This document shows positions 50,642-59,883 of a stretch of 64,000 nt of DNA, piece after piece. The notes beneath the pieces are model-generated. The model saw nothing but the letters and a program-made list of their open reading frames with translations. It had not been told where the DNA came from and did not search any database. The first letter of the stretch is position 1, and every line of letters starts with the position of its first letter. This DNA comes from Pseudomonas paeninsulae. GTDB lineage: Bacteria; Pseudomonadota; Gammaproteobacteria; Pseudomonadales; Pseudomonadaceae. The stretch is from positions 3,708,501-3,772,500 of the forward strand of contig NZ_CP141799.1 in the NCBI RefSeq assembly GCF_035621475.1. The letters are read 5' to 3'. Both the position numbers and the translations under genes were made by a program.

Positions 50642-52115
50642 TGCTCAAGCCCTGTGTATTGAGATTCAGGGAAGTGGGCTTGACGCTGCCGCGTGGCGCA
50701 TAGGCGCCCCAGCCCAGTCGCGCGGCGAATGCGCGGGTCAGCCCGTAATGCACCACCCCGGCCAGCAGGCAGGACGGCAGCGAGGCGGAGATGAAGCTGA
50801 ACAACGAGGTATTGGCCAGGGTCTGCGGGTTGAACAGCAGCACGTAGACGCCGACGCCGACTACCAGCGCCAGCAGCGCAATCGGATTGAAGCCCTTCCA
50901 GTAGCGGTACGGCGACTGCTCCTCGGGCGCATAAATGTGCCGTAGGTTCATCCGCTGCCGGCGCAGGAAGTAGTAATCGGCGATGCCGATGCCGGCCAGC
51001 GCGCTGTTCAGCGCCGAGGTCCATACCAGGAAGATGAAGAAGCCGTCGTAGATTCCCGGGGCGACGAAGACGATGATCGCCGGCGCCACGCAGAACAGCG
51101 CCACCAGCAGCTCCCACCGCATCTCCCTGAGCTTCTGGCCGGCCAGTTGGCGCAGGCCGACGATCGAGGTGTAGAGGATGTTGATCATGCTGGTGACGTT
51201 GGCGAAGGCGACGAAGCCCAAGGCGATGACGCCGAACGCCAGGCCACCGATATGGGTCATCCAGATGGTCGGGTCGCTGTCGCCCAGGGCGGCGGACGCC
51301 AGCAGGCCGACCACCTCGCCGAGCACCGCGGCGCCGAAGATGCCGATGATGTTCGGCCAGAACGCGCTGCGCTGGTTCTTGCTCAGGCGCGCCAGGTTGC
51401 CGATATAGGGCCACCAGGACAGGCCCGCCGCCATGTTCACCTCCACCGCGATCATGAAGTTGACCCGTTTGTCGGCGAAGGGCGCGTCCAGGGCCGGCAG
51501 GGCCAGCAGTTCGGCGACGCTACGTTCGCTGAGGATCAGGTAGAGCATCGCGCCCATGATCAGCACCAGCGCCGGGGCGACTATGGTGTTGAACACCTTG
51601 ATCGAGGTGGGGCCCCTGGCGACCACGAAGCCGGCCAGGATTATCGCGAAGAAACCCGAGAGCAGCACCAGCAGCCCGGTCGGCTCGGTCTGATGCTCGC
51701 TCAGCAGGCCGGTCAGGCCGTCAATCGAGCGGCCGAACATCAGGCCCAGAACCGCCAGCCAACCCATGGTCAGGAACACCACTGCCAGCACATAGACCAG
51801 ACGGCTGCCGTTGCTGCCAAACATGCTGCGCAGGAAGGTGAACTGCTCGGTGCCGTACTTGCCGCACGGCACGCAGGTGGCGAAGGTCGCCAGCAGCACG
51901 CCGAGGATGTTGCCGATGACGATGGCGGCGATGCCTTCGGTGACGCCGACGAACAGCGCGGTGGCGCCACCGATGAGGAAGGCCCAGGTGGCGATGGCCA
52001 GGGCCGAGTTGGCGTAGGTGAACTCCCAGAAGCCCCACATGCGTTCTGTGGGCAGTAGCGGCGTATCGCCGCGTTCGGCTTCGAGGCTGATATCGACGGG
52101 TTTTGACGTGGCCAT
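50634..52115 (-). CDS. NCS1-family transporter
   Basis: A 493-residue protein with 12 predicted helices. The helix-1 motif [19 protein letters not shown] and [19 protein letters not shown] are typical of the nucleobase:cation symporter-1 family, which imports purines, pyrimidines, hydantoins, allantoin and related small molecules. The fixed link to a ureohydrolase and two oxidoreductases suggests a guanidino- or ureido-compound. Its start lies only 3 bases after the stop of the small membrane-protein gene. Confidence 0.88.
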   Translation of the reverse strand: MATSKPVDISLEAERGDTPLLPTERMWGFWEFTYANSALAIATWAFLIGGATALFVGVTEGIAAIVIGNILGVLLATFATCVPCGKYGTEQFTFLRSMFGSNGSRLVYVLAVVFLTMGWLAVLGLMFGRSIDGLTGLLSEHQTEPTGLLVLLSGFFAIILAGFVVARGPTSIKVFNTIVAPALVLIMGAMLYLILSERSVAELLALPALDAPFADKRVNFMIAVEVNMAAGLSWWPYIGNLARLSKNQRSAFWPNIIGIFGAAVLGEVVGLLASAALGDSDPTIWMTHIGGLAFGVIALGFVAFANVTSMINILYTSIVGLRQLAGQKLREMRWELLVALFCVAPAIIVFVAPGIYDGFFIFLVWTSALNSALAGIGIADYYFLRRQRMNLRHIYAPEEQSPYRYWKGFNPIALLALVVGVGVYVLLFNPQTLANTSLFSFISASLPSCLLAGVVHYGLTRAFAARLGWGAYAPRGSVKPTSLNLNTQGLSND

Positions 52116-52118
52116 GGC

Positions 52119-52292
52119 TCAGTACCCCCAGAGGTAGAAGCCGGTGACCAGTACCAGCGTCATCAGGGTGATTGCGAGGTAGTCGATGGCGCTCAGCGCC
52201 CCCGGCCAGTTATTGGCTTGCTCCATCTCCTCATAGACGCGGATGCGTCTTTCCAGGTCCTGCGCACGTACACTTTCGGCTTGACTGTTCAT
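52119..52292 (-). CDS. 57-residue single-pass membrane protein
   Basis: A short gene, MNSQAESVRAQDLERRIR at the start, then a soluble amphipathic helix (residues 1-34: VYEEMEQANNWPGALSAI) and one hydrophobic helix (residues 38-57, LAITLMTLVLVTGFYLWGY). It has a GAGG 12 bases upstream, an ATG and a TGA, and is tightly coupled (3 bases) to the NCS1 gene, so it is likely translated. No family is recognised. I infer an accessory subunit of the transporter, as found for other small proteins next to solute carriers. Confidence 0.65.
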   Translation of the reverse strand: MNSQAESVRAQDLERRIRVYEEMEQANNWPGALSAIDYLAITLMTLVLVTGFYLWGY

Positions 52293-52376
52293 CTGGGCAT
52301 AACCTCGTCTGATTTGTTGTTATGAGCGACGCGATGTATCCGGCATACCGACGTTTGTAACGACTGATGGTTAGGG

Positions 52377-52399
52377 CCTGCCCTGCATCTCAGGGCAGG
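52377..52399. other. Perfect 9-bp hairpin spanning the ALDH stop codon
   Basis: CCTGCCCTG-CATCT-CAGGGCAGG has 9-bp perfect arms and a 5-base loop; the minus-strand TGA of the aldehyde dehydrogenase (52390-52392) is inside it. There is no T run, so it is more likely an mRNA processing or stability element within the operon than a terminator. Confidence 0.55.
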
Positions 52400-53898
52400 G
52401 TGATCCACACCGCCTTGGTCTCCAGCAGGTAATCGAGCTGTTCGGCACCGAGGTCCTTGCCATAGCCCGACTGCTTGTAGCCGCCGAAGGGCATGCACGG
52501 GTCGATGGTGCTGTGCGCATTGACATACACCGAGCCGGCGCGCAGCCGCGGAATCAGGCTGTGTACGCGACCGAGGTCGTTGCAGTAGAGCGCGGCGGCC
52601 AGGCCAAACGGTGAATCGTTGGCCAGCGCCAGCGCCTCCTCTTCGTCATCGAACGGCGCCGTCACCAGCACCGGGCCGAAGATTTCCTCCTGGACGATGC
52701 GCATGTCGTTGCGGCAGTTGGCGAAGATGGTCGGTTGGACGAAGTAACCAGGCCCCTCGACGGCCTCGCCGCCGTAATAGACCTCGGCGCCCTCGGCCTT
52801 GCCGGCCTCGATATAGCCGAGCACCCGTTCCTGCTGCTGGCGCGACACCAGCGGGCTGATGAAGCAATCGGGATCGAGGCCCGGCGCCATTTTCAGACTG
52901 GCGGTGTAGGCGGCCAGTTCGCCCAGAAACTCGGCGTAGATGCTGCGATGAATGTAGGCACGGGTACCGGCATCGCACACCTGCCCAGAGTTGAAGAATA
53001 CGCCGTTGGCTACCGCCTGCGCGGCCGCCTTGAGGTCGACATCGGCGAAGACGATCACCGGCGACTTGCCGCCCAATTCCAGGGTCAGGCGCTTCATCTG
53101 ATCCAGGGCCGCCTTGCCCACGCTGCAACCGACCGGGGTCGAGCCGGTGAAGCTGAGCTTGTCGATGCCCGGATGGCTGGCCATGGCCGCGCCGACCACG
53201 CTGCCGCGCCCGCTGACGATGTTGACCACGCCATCGGGGATGCCGGCTTGCTGCACCAGCTCGGCGAAGCGCAGGGCCGACAGCGAGGTCAGCTCGGCCG
53301 GCTTGACCACCACGGTGCAGCCAACCGCCAGGGCCGCGCCGAGCTTCCAGGCCATGGTCTGCAGCGGGAAGTTCCACGGCACTATGACCCCGACCACGCC
53401 CACCGGCTCCTTGCGCGTATAGGCCAGGTAGTTGCCGGGCAGCGACGGCTCGACGGTACGCCCGTGGATCTTGCTGGCCCAGCCGGCGAAGTAGCGGAAG
53501 GTGTCGATGGTGCCCTGGATGTCCACGGCGCGCGCCTGGGCCACCGACTTGCCCACGTCGATCGATTCGATCTCGGCCAGCTCGTCGGCATTGGTTTCGA
53601 TCAGGTCGGCCAGACGATGCAGCAAACGCTCACGCTCCAGCGGCTTGAGCAGGCGCCAGGCGCCGCCATCGAACTGCGCGCGGGCAGCCTGCACGGCGCG
53701 GTCGAGATCAGCTGCGGTGCCCATCGGGATGCGCCCGAGCACGCCCTCGGTGGCAGGCTCGATCACCTCGGCGCTGCCGCCATCGGCGGCATCCAGCCAG
53801 GCCCCGCCGATAAACAGCTTGTGCGGTTTGCTGAGGAAGCGCTGGGTGGCTTCGCTGACGCCGAATTGCTGCAGATACTGTTTGACCTTGATGTCCAC
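52390..53898 (-). CDS. NAD(P)+-dependent aldehyde dehydrogenase
   Basis: A 502-residue ALDH. The NAD-binding FTGSTPVG motif, the catalytic Glu in LELGGKSPVIVFADVD and the active-site Cys in NSGQVCDAGTR are intact. It is closest to the betaine-aldehyde, 4-aminobutyraldehyde and 4-guanidinobutyraldehyde group (PuuC-like). Translation starts at a GTG with a good GAGGA site. In this cluster it would oxidise the aldehyde made by the GMC enzyme. Confidence 0.92.
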   Translation of the reverse strand: MDIKVKQYLQQFGVSEATQRFLSKPHKLFIGGAWLDAADGGSAEVIEPATEGVLGRIPMGTAADLDRAVQAARAQFDGGAWRLLKPLERERLLHRLADLIETNADELAEIESIDVGKSVAQARAVDIQGTIDTFRYFAGWASKIHGRTVEPSLPGNYLAYTRKEPVGVVGVIVPWNFPLQTMAWKLGAALAVGCTVVVKPAELTSLSALRFAELVQQAGIPDGVVNIVSGRGSVVGAAMASHPGIDKLSFTGSTPVGCSVGKAALDQMKRLTLELGGKSPVIVFADVDLKAAAQAVANGVFFNSGQVCDAGTRAYIHRSIYAEFLGELAAYTASLKMAPGLDPDCFISPLVSRQQQERVLGYIEAGKAEGAEVYYGGEAVEGPGYFVQPTIFANCRNDMRIVQEEIFGPVLVTAPFDDEEEALALANDSPFGLAAALYCNDLGRVHSLIPRLRAGSVYVNAHSTIDPCMPFGGYKQSGYGKDLGAEQLDYLLETKAVWITLP

Positions 53899-53991
53899 TG
53901 TAATTTCCTCGGGCGCCGCCTGCAGGCAGGGGCGCCACTCATTGTTCGATGATCCCCGTGCCCGCGCCGGGCACGGGGATTGTTGCAGGCG

Positions 53992-54963
53992 TTAGCGCGC
54001 GCGGGCGCGCTCGTGGAAGATGAAACCGATGCTGTTCAACAGCAGTTGCGCGGCCAGAATCGAGGTGACCCCGGCCGGATCGTAGGCCGGTGCGACCTCG
54101 ACCAGGTCCATGCCGACGATCTTGCCCTGGCTGCGCTTGGCCAGTGCCTGGATGATTTCCAGCACCTCGTAGTAGAGGAAACCGCCATGGCTGGGCGTGC
54201 CGGTGCCGGGCGCGATGGACGGGTCGAAGCCGTCGATGTCGATGGTGATGTAGTAGTCGATGCCCTGCGGGATCAGCTCCAGCACGCCCTCGCAGCCGAG
54301 GCGCCGCACATCGCGTACCGAGAGGATCTGCGAGCCGGCATCCCGCGCCGCATCGTAGTCATCGCGGTTGGACGAGGACACGTTGCGGATGCCCAGCTGG
54401 GTCATGCCGACGATGTGGTCCATTTCCGAGGCGCGCCGCAATGGGTTGCCGTGGCCATAACGCACGCCGTGGCGCTCATCGACAAAATCCAGGTGCGCGT
54501 CGAAGTGGATGATGTGGATCGGCCCGTGCCCTTCGTAGGCCTTGATCACCGGCGCATGGATCGAATGGTCGCCACCCAGCACCACCGGCATCGCCCCGGC
54601 CTGGAGAATCTTGCGTACGGCGAATTCGATATTGGCGTTGCTCTTGTGCATGTCGGTGTGGACGATGTCGGCATCCCCCACATCGACCATGCGCACGTCC
54701 TGCGCGGCCAGGTAGAGCACGTCGTCCTCATGGTCGTAAGCGCCGGCATGGCCGAAGGAAAACAGCGTCGATGCCTCGCGAATCCCACGCGGGCCGAAGC
54801 GCGCGCCGGGCCGCCACTGGGTGCCCATGTCATTCGGGGCGCCGAGAACCGCGACATCCGCGTCGATGGCCTCCCAGTCGGTGCAGACCGGCGACTTGGC
54901 AAAGGTGCAATGGCCCACGAACGGCAGGTTCAGGCGACCGGACTCGTAACTGTTACTCGACAT
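53992..54963 (-). CDS. Ureohydrolase (agmatinase/guanidinobutyrase-like)
   Basis: A 323-residue binuclear-metal ureohydrolase of the arginase/agmatinase family. Metal-binding motifs GGDHSIHAP, HFDAHLDF and DIDGFDP are complete. The family cleaves a guanidino group to urea and a primary amine. Sequence features (GRLNLPFVGHCTF; RASEMDHIVGMTQLGIRNV) differ from classical SpeB or P. aeruginosa GbuA as I recall them, so the substrate is unassigned among agmatine, guanidinoacids and other guanidines. It is first in the minus-strand unit and divergent from the LysR gene. GGAG precedes ATG 54963. Confidence 0.9.
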   Translation of the reverse strand: MSSNSYESGRLNLPFVGHCTFAKSPVCTDWEAIDADVAVLGAPNDMGTQWRPGARFGPRGIREASTLFSFGHAGAYDHEDDVLYLAAQDVRMVDVGDADIVHTDMHKSNANIEFAVRKILQAGAMPVVLGGDHSIHAPVIKAYEGHGPIHIIHFDAHLDFVDERHGVRYGHGNPLRRASEMDHIVGMTQLGIRNVSSSNRDDYDAARDAGSQILSVRDVRRLGCEGVLELIPQGIDYYITIDIDGFDPSIAPGTGTPSHGGFLYYEVLEIIQALAKRSQGKIVGMDLVEVAPAYDPAGVTSILAAQLLLNSIGFIFHERARAR

Positions 54964-55079
54964 GTTCAGGCGTCTCCAACTCTTGTTATTAGTGAGTGGC
55001 GAAGCGACTAGGCATTCGCCGTTGGAGTGACTATGGGCGCAGTTTTTTCTGGAAAAAATCCTGAACATCAGATACTCAT

Positions 55080-55106
55080 ATCGGTGTTCCCGATGTATCG
55101 CGATAC
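55080..55106. promoter_or_regulatory. Candidate LysR-regulator operators between ureohydrolase and LysR genes
   Basis: ATCGG-TGTTC-CCGAT (55080-55094) is a dyad with the T-N11-A spacing typical of LysR boxes, and GTATCGCGATAC (55095-55106) is a perfect 12-base palindrome directly next to it. They lie 12-38 bases before the LysR GTG and about 120 bases from the ureohydrolase start. Confidence 0.6.
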
Positions 55107-55117
55107 CGGAGGTTTGG

Positions 55118-56032
55118 GTGATCCAACTGCATGATGTCGACCTGAAACTGCTCAGGGTCTTCGCCACCATCGTCAAATGCGGCGGCTTTTCCGCGGCCCA
55201 GGCGGCGCTCAATGCTGGCCAGTCGACCATCAGCGAACAGATGAGCCATCTGGAAACCCGGCTCGGGGTCAAGCTCTGCCAGCGCGGGCGCAGCGGTTTT
55301 CACCTGACCGAACAAGGCGTGGCGGTCCACGAGGCGACCCTGCGCCTACTAGGGGCGGTGGAGAATTTCTGCCTGGATGCCGACGTGCTCAAGCAGCACA
55401 TCAGCGGCCAGCTCAACCTGGGCATCATCGACACCACCATCACCGATCCCGACTCGCCGCTGCCGCGCACCACCCAGCGCTTCGTCTCCCGCGGGCATGA
55501 CGTGCATCTCAACGTCTATATCGGCTCGCCGGCGGAACTGGAGGAGCGTGTGCTCGACGGTCGCCTGCACCTGGCGGTGGGGCACTTCCCCATCCATGTG
55601 CCCGGGCTGTCGTACTCGGCGCTCTACCAGGAGGCGCTGGGGCTGTATTGCGGTCGCCGCCACCCGCTCTTCGCCAGCCAGGCCGAAGGCGCCAAGCTGC
55701 TCGAGGAAATCCGCGCCAGCCGCATCGTCGCCCGCGGCTACATGCAGCACTATGACCTCGAGCAACTGGGCGTGAGCAAGGCGGCGGCGACGGTGGACAA
55801 CATCGAGGCCCTGGCCATCCTGATCATCTCCGGTGCTTACCTCGGTTTCCTGCCGGTGCACTTCACCGCGCAATGGGTCAAGAGCGGCGACATGCGCCAA
55901 CTGGCGGCAAGCCAACTGCAGCTGATGTCACCATTCGACGTGATCACCCGGCGCGGCATGGCCCCGCCGCCGATCCTGCGCGCCTTCCTCGAAGACCTGG
56001 CGACCTGCTCACCCACCGCCAATCACGCTTGA
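55118..56032 (+). CDS. LysR-family transcriptional regulator
   Basis: A 304-residue LTTR. The N-terminal HTH (LLRVFATIVKCGGFSAAQAA; LNAGQSTISEQMSHLETRLG) is followed by the effector-binding domain (LNLGIIDTTITDPDSPLPRT; VDNIEALAILIISGAYLGFL). The GTG start has GGAGG 7 bases upstream. It is divergent from the ureohydrolase gene, the standard layout for a LysR controlling a catabolic unit, and is similar in position to gbuR in P. aeruginosa. The effector is unknown. Confidence 0.92.
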   Translation: MIQLHDVDLKLLRVFATIVKCGGFSAAQAALNAGQSTISEQMSHLETRLGVKLCQRGRSGFHLTEQGVAVHEATLRLLGAVENFCLDADVLKQHISGQLNLGIIDTTITDPDSPLPRTTQRFVSRGHDVHLNVYIGSPAELEERVLDGRLHLAVGHFPIHVPGLSYSALYQEALGLYCGRRHPLFASQAEGAKLLEEIRASRIVARGYMQHYDLEQLGVSKAAATVDNIEALAILIISGAYLGFLPVHFTAQWVKSGDMRQLAASQLQLMSPFDVITRRGMAPPPILRAFLEDLATCSPTANHA

Positions 56033-56091
56033 AAACCGCAGCAACCGCTGCGTCTCGTCCGGCGCCCAGCTGATCCGGGCATGGTTTGAGC

Positions 56092-56120
56092 AGAAAAAAG
56101 GCGACCCGTGGGTCGCCTTG
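56092..56120 (-). terminator. Terminator after metE
   Basis: On the minus strand AGGCGACCC-AC-GGGTCGCCTTTTTT is a strong hairpin followed by a T run, 25 bases after the metE stop. Confidence 0.9.
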
Positions 56121-56144
56121 TGCTTGCTGCCAGGCCGCAGGCCG

Positions 56145-58436
56145 CTAGGCCAGCTCGCCACGCAGCTGCCGTGCCGCCGCCACCATATTCACCAGCGCCG
56201 CTTCGGTTTCCGCCCAGGCGCGGGTCTTCAGGCCGCAGTCCGGGTTGACCCACAGGCGCTCGGCGGGGATGCGCTGCGCCGCCTTGCGCAGCAGCTTGAG
56301 CATCTCGGCGCTGTCCGGCACCCGCGGCGAGTGGATGTCATAGACCCCGGGGCCAATATCGTTGGGGTAATCGAAGGCCTCGAAGGCCTGCAACAACTCC
56401 ATACCCGAGCGCGAGGTTTCGATGGTGATCACGTCGGCGTCCATGGCGGCGATCGACTCGATCACGTCGTTGAACTCGCTGTAGCACATGTGGGTGTGGA
56501 TCTGCGTTTCGTCGCGCACGCCGCAGGCAGCCAGGCGGAAGGCCTCGGTGGCCCAGTCCAGGTAGTCCTGCCACTGCGCCCGGCGTAGCGGCAAGCCTTC
56601 GCGGAACGCCGCCTCGTCGATCTGCACGATCTTGATCCCGGCCGCTTCCAGGTCCACCACTTCGTCACGAATCGCCAACGCCAGTTGCCGCGCCTGCTGC
56701 TCGCGGGAAATGTCGTCCCGCGGAAAGGACCACATCAGCATGGTCACCGGGCCCGTCAGCATGCCCTTCATCACCTTGCTGGTGAGGCTCTGGGCGTAGC
56801 GAGTCCACTCCACCGTCATCGGGCGCGGACGACTCAGGTCGCCATAGATCACTGCCGGCTTGACGCAGCGCGAGCCGTAGCTCTGCACCCAGCCGAAACG
56901 GCTGAAGGCATAGCCGTCGAGCTGCTCGGCGAAGTACTCGACCATGTCATTGCGCTCGGCCTCGCCGTGCACCAGCACGTCCAGACCGAGGTGTTCCTGC
57001 ACCGCGACGGCATGGCGGATTTCGCGGTGCATGGCCTCGGTGTAATCGCTGGGCGACAGCTTGCCCTGCTTGAACGCCTGACGCGCCAGGCGGATCGCTG
57101 CGGTCTGCGGAAAGGAGCCGATGGTGGTGGTCGGCAGCGCCGGCAGTTGCAGGCGTGCGCGCTGCTGGTCGATGCGCTGCACGAAAGGCGACTGGCGCCG
57201 GCTGTCGGCCGCGGTAATGGCCGCCAAACGCGCCTGCACCGCCGGTTTGTGGATACGCGGCGACTGCGCGCGGCTGGCCTGCACGGCGCGGCTCTGCGCC
57301 AACGCGGCCAGCACTTTGGCGTTCGGCGGGTCATTCAGGGCAGTCGTCAGCAGGGCGACTTCCTCGCACTTCTGCACGGCGAAGGCCAGCCAGCTTTTCA
57401 GCTCCGCATCCAGCTGGTCTTCACGGTCCAGGTCGACCGGGCTGTGCAGCAACGAGCAGCTCGGCGCCACCCATAGGCGATCACCCAAGCGCTCCTGCGC
57501 CTGTTGCAGGATGGCCAGGACTTTTTCCAGATCGGTGCGCCAGACGTTGCGCCCGTTGACCACGCCGAGCGACAGCACCTTGTAGGCCGGCAAGCGATCG
57601 AGAATGCTCGGGAATTGCTCGGGGGCGCGGACCAGATCGATATGCAGGCCGTCGACCGGCAGGTTGGCGGCCAGGCCGAGGTTGTCTTCCAGGCCGGCGA
57701 AGTAGGTGGCGATCAGCTTCTTGCCCGGCTCACGCTGCAGCAGGTTGTAGGCACGTTCGAAGGCGTTCTTCCATTCTTGCGGCAGGTCGAGCGCCAGGAT
57801 CGGCTCGTCGATCTGCACCCACTCCACACCTTGACTGGCCAGGCGCTGGAGGATTTCACCGTACAGCGGCAGTAGACGCTCGAGCAGGTCCAGGCGGTCG
57901 AAGTCGTCGCCCTTGGCCTTGCCCAGCCACAGGTAGGTCAGCGGTCCGATCAGCACCGGCTTGATCTTGTGCCCGAGGGCGTGCGCCTCGTCGACCTCCT
58001 CGAACAGTTGTTCCCAGCTCAGCTGGAACTGCTGGTCGGCACTGAATTCAGGGACCAGGTAGTGGTAGTTGCTGTCGAACCACTTGGTCATCTCTTGAGC
58101 ATGGGCACCGCCACAGCAGCTGTTGTGGCTAACGCCCCGCGCCATGGCGAACAGGGTATCCAGGGTCGGCTTGCCGCTGTGCGGGCGGAAGCGCTCGGGG
58201 ATCACACCGAAGGTCAGCGAGTGGGTCAGCACCTGGTCGTACCAGGCAAAGTCGCCGACCGGCAGCAGGTCGATTCCGGCGTCCTTCTGCAGCTGCCAAT
58301 GGACGGCGCGCAGCTGGCGACCGACCGCGCGCAGGCCGGTTTCGTCCAGCTCGCCCTTCCAGTGAGCCTCCAGGGCCTTCTTCAATTCACGGTCGCCGCC
58401 GATACGCGGGAAACCCAGGGAATGGGACAGGGCCAT
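56145..58436 (-). CDS. metE: Cobalamin-independent methionine synthase
   Basis: A 763-residue zinc enzyme transferring a methyl group from 5-methyltetrahydropteroyl-triglutamate to homocysteine. The N-terminal domain begins [20 protein letters not shown]. The C-terminal catalytic domain has the zinc ligands in HMCYSEFND, the Glu in [13 protein letters not shown] and the Cys in NPDCGLKTR. The family length is ~755-765. ATG 58436 is used because GGAG is 9 bases upstream; the ATG five codons earlier lacks a site. It is divergent from metR. Confidence 0.97.
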   Translation of the reverse strand: MALSHSLGFPRIGGDRELKKALEAHWKGELDETGLRAVGRQLRAVHWQLQKDAGIDLLPVGDFAWYDQVLTHSLTFGVIPERFRPHSGKPTLDTLFAMARGVSHNSCCGGAHAQEMTKWFDSNYHYLVPEFSADQQFQLSWEQLFEEVDEAHALGHKIKPVLIGPLTYLWLGKAKGDDFDRLDLLERLLPLYGEILQRLASQGVEWVQIDEPILALDLPQEWKNAFERAYNLLQREPGKKLIATYFAGLEDNLGLAANLPVDGLHIDLVRAPEQFPSILDRLPAYKVLSLGVVNGRNVWRTDLEKVLAILQQAQERLGDRLWVAPSCSLLHSPVDLDREDQLDAELKSWLAFAVQKCEEVALLTTALNDPPNAKVLAALAQSRAVQASRAQSPRIHKPAVQARLAAITAADSRRQSPFVQRIDQQRARLQLPALPTTTIGSFPQTAAIRLARQAFKQGKLSPSDYTEAMHREIRHAVAVQEHLGLDVLVHGEAERNDMVEYFAEQLDGYAFSRFGWVQSYGSRCVKPAVIYGDLSRPRPMTVEWTRYAQSLTSKVMKGMLTGPVTMLMWSFPRDDISREQQARQLALAIRDEVVDLEAAGIKIVQIDEAAFREGLPLRRAQWQDYLDWATEAFRLAACGVRDETQIHTHMCYSEFNDVIESIAAMDADVITIETSRSGMELLQAFEAFDYPNDIGPGVYDIHSPRVPDSAEMLKLLRKAAQRIPAERLWVNPDCGLKTRAWAETEAALVNMVAAARQLRGELA

Positions 58437-58537
58437 GTCGAAACGCTCCATAGATAAACAAGATGGTGGCTATTCTCCGTAAGCCAGCATCGTGAGACAA
58501 ACTCAACATATTCGCCTTGATCTATAGTTTTACTCAT

Positions 58538-58616
58538 GTAGGCTGGATGACCCTGCTTTCATCCAGCACGTGCAAACACCCCCTGTGGTGGATGGGTGAA
58601 GCCACATCCACCCTAC
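58538..58616. repeat. REPIN-like inverted repeat in the metE-metR intergenic region
   Basis: GTAGGCTGGATGA (58538-58550) and CATCCACCCTAC (58605-58616) are inverted arms around two inner palindromes: CTGGATGA-N8-TCATCCAG (58543-58566) and GGTGGATG / CATCCACC. The same GGGTGGATG ... CATCCACCC pairing occurs at 38542-38571. The right arm ends only 18 bases before the metR ATG. Confidence 0.7.
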
Positions 58617-58634
58617 CCTCCCGCCGAGGCCGCC

Positions 58635-59552
58635 ATGCTCGAATTGCGCCACCTGAAAACCCTGCACGCCCTGCGCGAAAGCGAGAGCCTGGTCGACGCC
58701 GCCGAACGCCTGCACCTGACCCAGTCGGCGCTGTCGCATCAGTTCAAGGAGCTGGAGGAGCGCCTGGGCATGCAGCTGTTCGTGCGCAAGACCAAGCCGG
58801 TGCGTTTCACCAGTGCCGGCCTGCGTTTGCTGCAACTGACCGATGCGGTGCTGCCGCTGCTGCGCGGCGCCGAGCGCGACCTGGCGCGCCTGGCCGGTGG
58901 CACCGCCGGGCGCCTGCATATGGCCATCGAGTGCCACAGCTGCTTCCAGTGGCTGATGCCGACCATCGACCAGTTTCGCGATGCCTGGCCGGAGGTGGAG
59001 CTGGATCTGGCCTCGGGCTTCTCCTTCGCCCCGCTACCGGCCCTGGCCCGCGGCGACCTGGACCTGGTGGTAACCAGCGACCCGCTGGAACTGGCCGGCA
59101 TCACCTATGTGCCGCTGTTCACCTACGAGGCCATGCTCGCGGTGGCCAACCAGCATCCGCTGGCCGCCAAGTCCTGTATCCAGCCCGAAGACCTGGCCAC
59201 GGAAACCCTGATCACCTACCCGGTCGAGCGCGACCGCTTGGACATCTTCACCCGCTTCCTCGAACCGGCCGACGTCGAGCCGGCCCAGGTGCGCACCTCA
59301 GAACTGACGGTAATGATGATGCAACTGGTGGCCAGCGGCCGCGGCGTCTGCGGCCTGCCCAACTGGGCGCTGCACGAATACAGCTCGCGCGGCTACGTGA
59401 CAGCAAAACGCCTGGGCGACAAAGGCCTGTTCGCCACCCTCTACGCCGGCATCCGCACCGATATGCTCGACTCGCCGTTTATGCGCGACTTCCTGCTCAC
59501 CGCCAAGGACACCTCCTTCGCAAACCTGGAAGGGGTCAGCGTGGCGCGCTGA
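58635..59552 (+). CDS. metR: LysR-family regulator MetR
   Basis: A 305-residue regulator. The HTH (LKTLHALRESESLVDAAERL; LTQSALSHQFKELEERLGMQ) and effector domain match MetR, which activates metE and other methionine genes with homocysteine as co-effector. Divergence from metE is the conserved arrangement. ATG 58635 gives the known length; upstream in-frame starts fall within the repeat at 58538-58616. Confidence 0.95.
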   Translation: MLELRHLKTLHALRESESLVDAAERLHLTQSALSHQFKELEERLGMQLFVRKTKPVRFTSAGLRLLQLTDAVLPLLRGAERDLARLAGGTAGRLHMAIECHSCFQWLMPTIDQFRDAWPEVELDLASGFSFAPLPALARGDLDLVVTSDPLELAGITYVPLFTYEAMLAVANQHPLAAKSCIQPEDLATETLITYPVERDRLDIFTRFLEPADVEPAQVRTSELTVMMMQLVASGRGVCGLPNWALHEYSSRGYVTAKRLGDKGLFATLYAGIRTDMLDSPFMRDFLLTAKDTSFANLEGVSVAR

Positions 59553-59883
59553 GCCAGCAGCCGCAGGGTCTTGCACGTGCCCCTGCCCTGGCGGGTTTCA
59601 CCCGCCCTACGACCGTAGCCAGCTAGGCTCCGGACGGACATACCATTTCCCCGGATTGCATCCGGGCTACAGCTCACGCGCTCGCCCAAGCGTGCGCCGG
59701 CGCATCAAGAGGTAGGCCGCCGGCATCCCGACCATAGCCCGACTGCCCGCGCACGCCACCGGCGTCACGCTCGGCGCCCCCAGGGCTTTGCCCACCCACG
59801 CTCATGACCTGGATCAATAGCGCCTGGCCGTCGCCGAGCTTTAATCAGCACAACAGCGCGAAACAGTTGCGGAAGCCAACTTC
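59553..59883. other. Intergenic repeats and gene remnants after metR (331 bp)
   Basis: It contains a GGCGGGTTTCACCCGCC palindrome (59590-59606), a REP copy ending CCGGATTGCATCCGGGCTAC (59651-59670) and the CusA-tail remnant at 59667-59732. No complete gene is supported. Confidence 0.6.
59667..59732 (-). pseudogene. Remnant of a cusA 3' end
   Basis: The minus strand reads VGMPAAYLLMRRRTLGRARE then stop, matching the CusA tail at 62170-62215 ([17 protein letters not shown]) in residues and closely in DNA (TGCCGGCGGCCTA shared). Upstream of Val the match is lost. It is a truncated duplicate on the same strand as the intact gene 2.4 kb away. Confidence 0.5.

Noticed and set aside
58543..58566. 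CTGGATGA-N8-TCATCCAG as a MetR binding site
   Set aside because: Spacing differs from the MetR consensus (TGAA-N5-TTCA), and the palindrome is part of a dispersed repeat found elsewhere in the window.
59670..59804. 43-residue Gly-rich minus-strand frame starting MSVGGQSPGG
   Set aside because: No ribosome binding site or known family; an alternative frame of the same DNA matches the CusA tail better.
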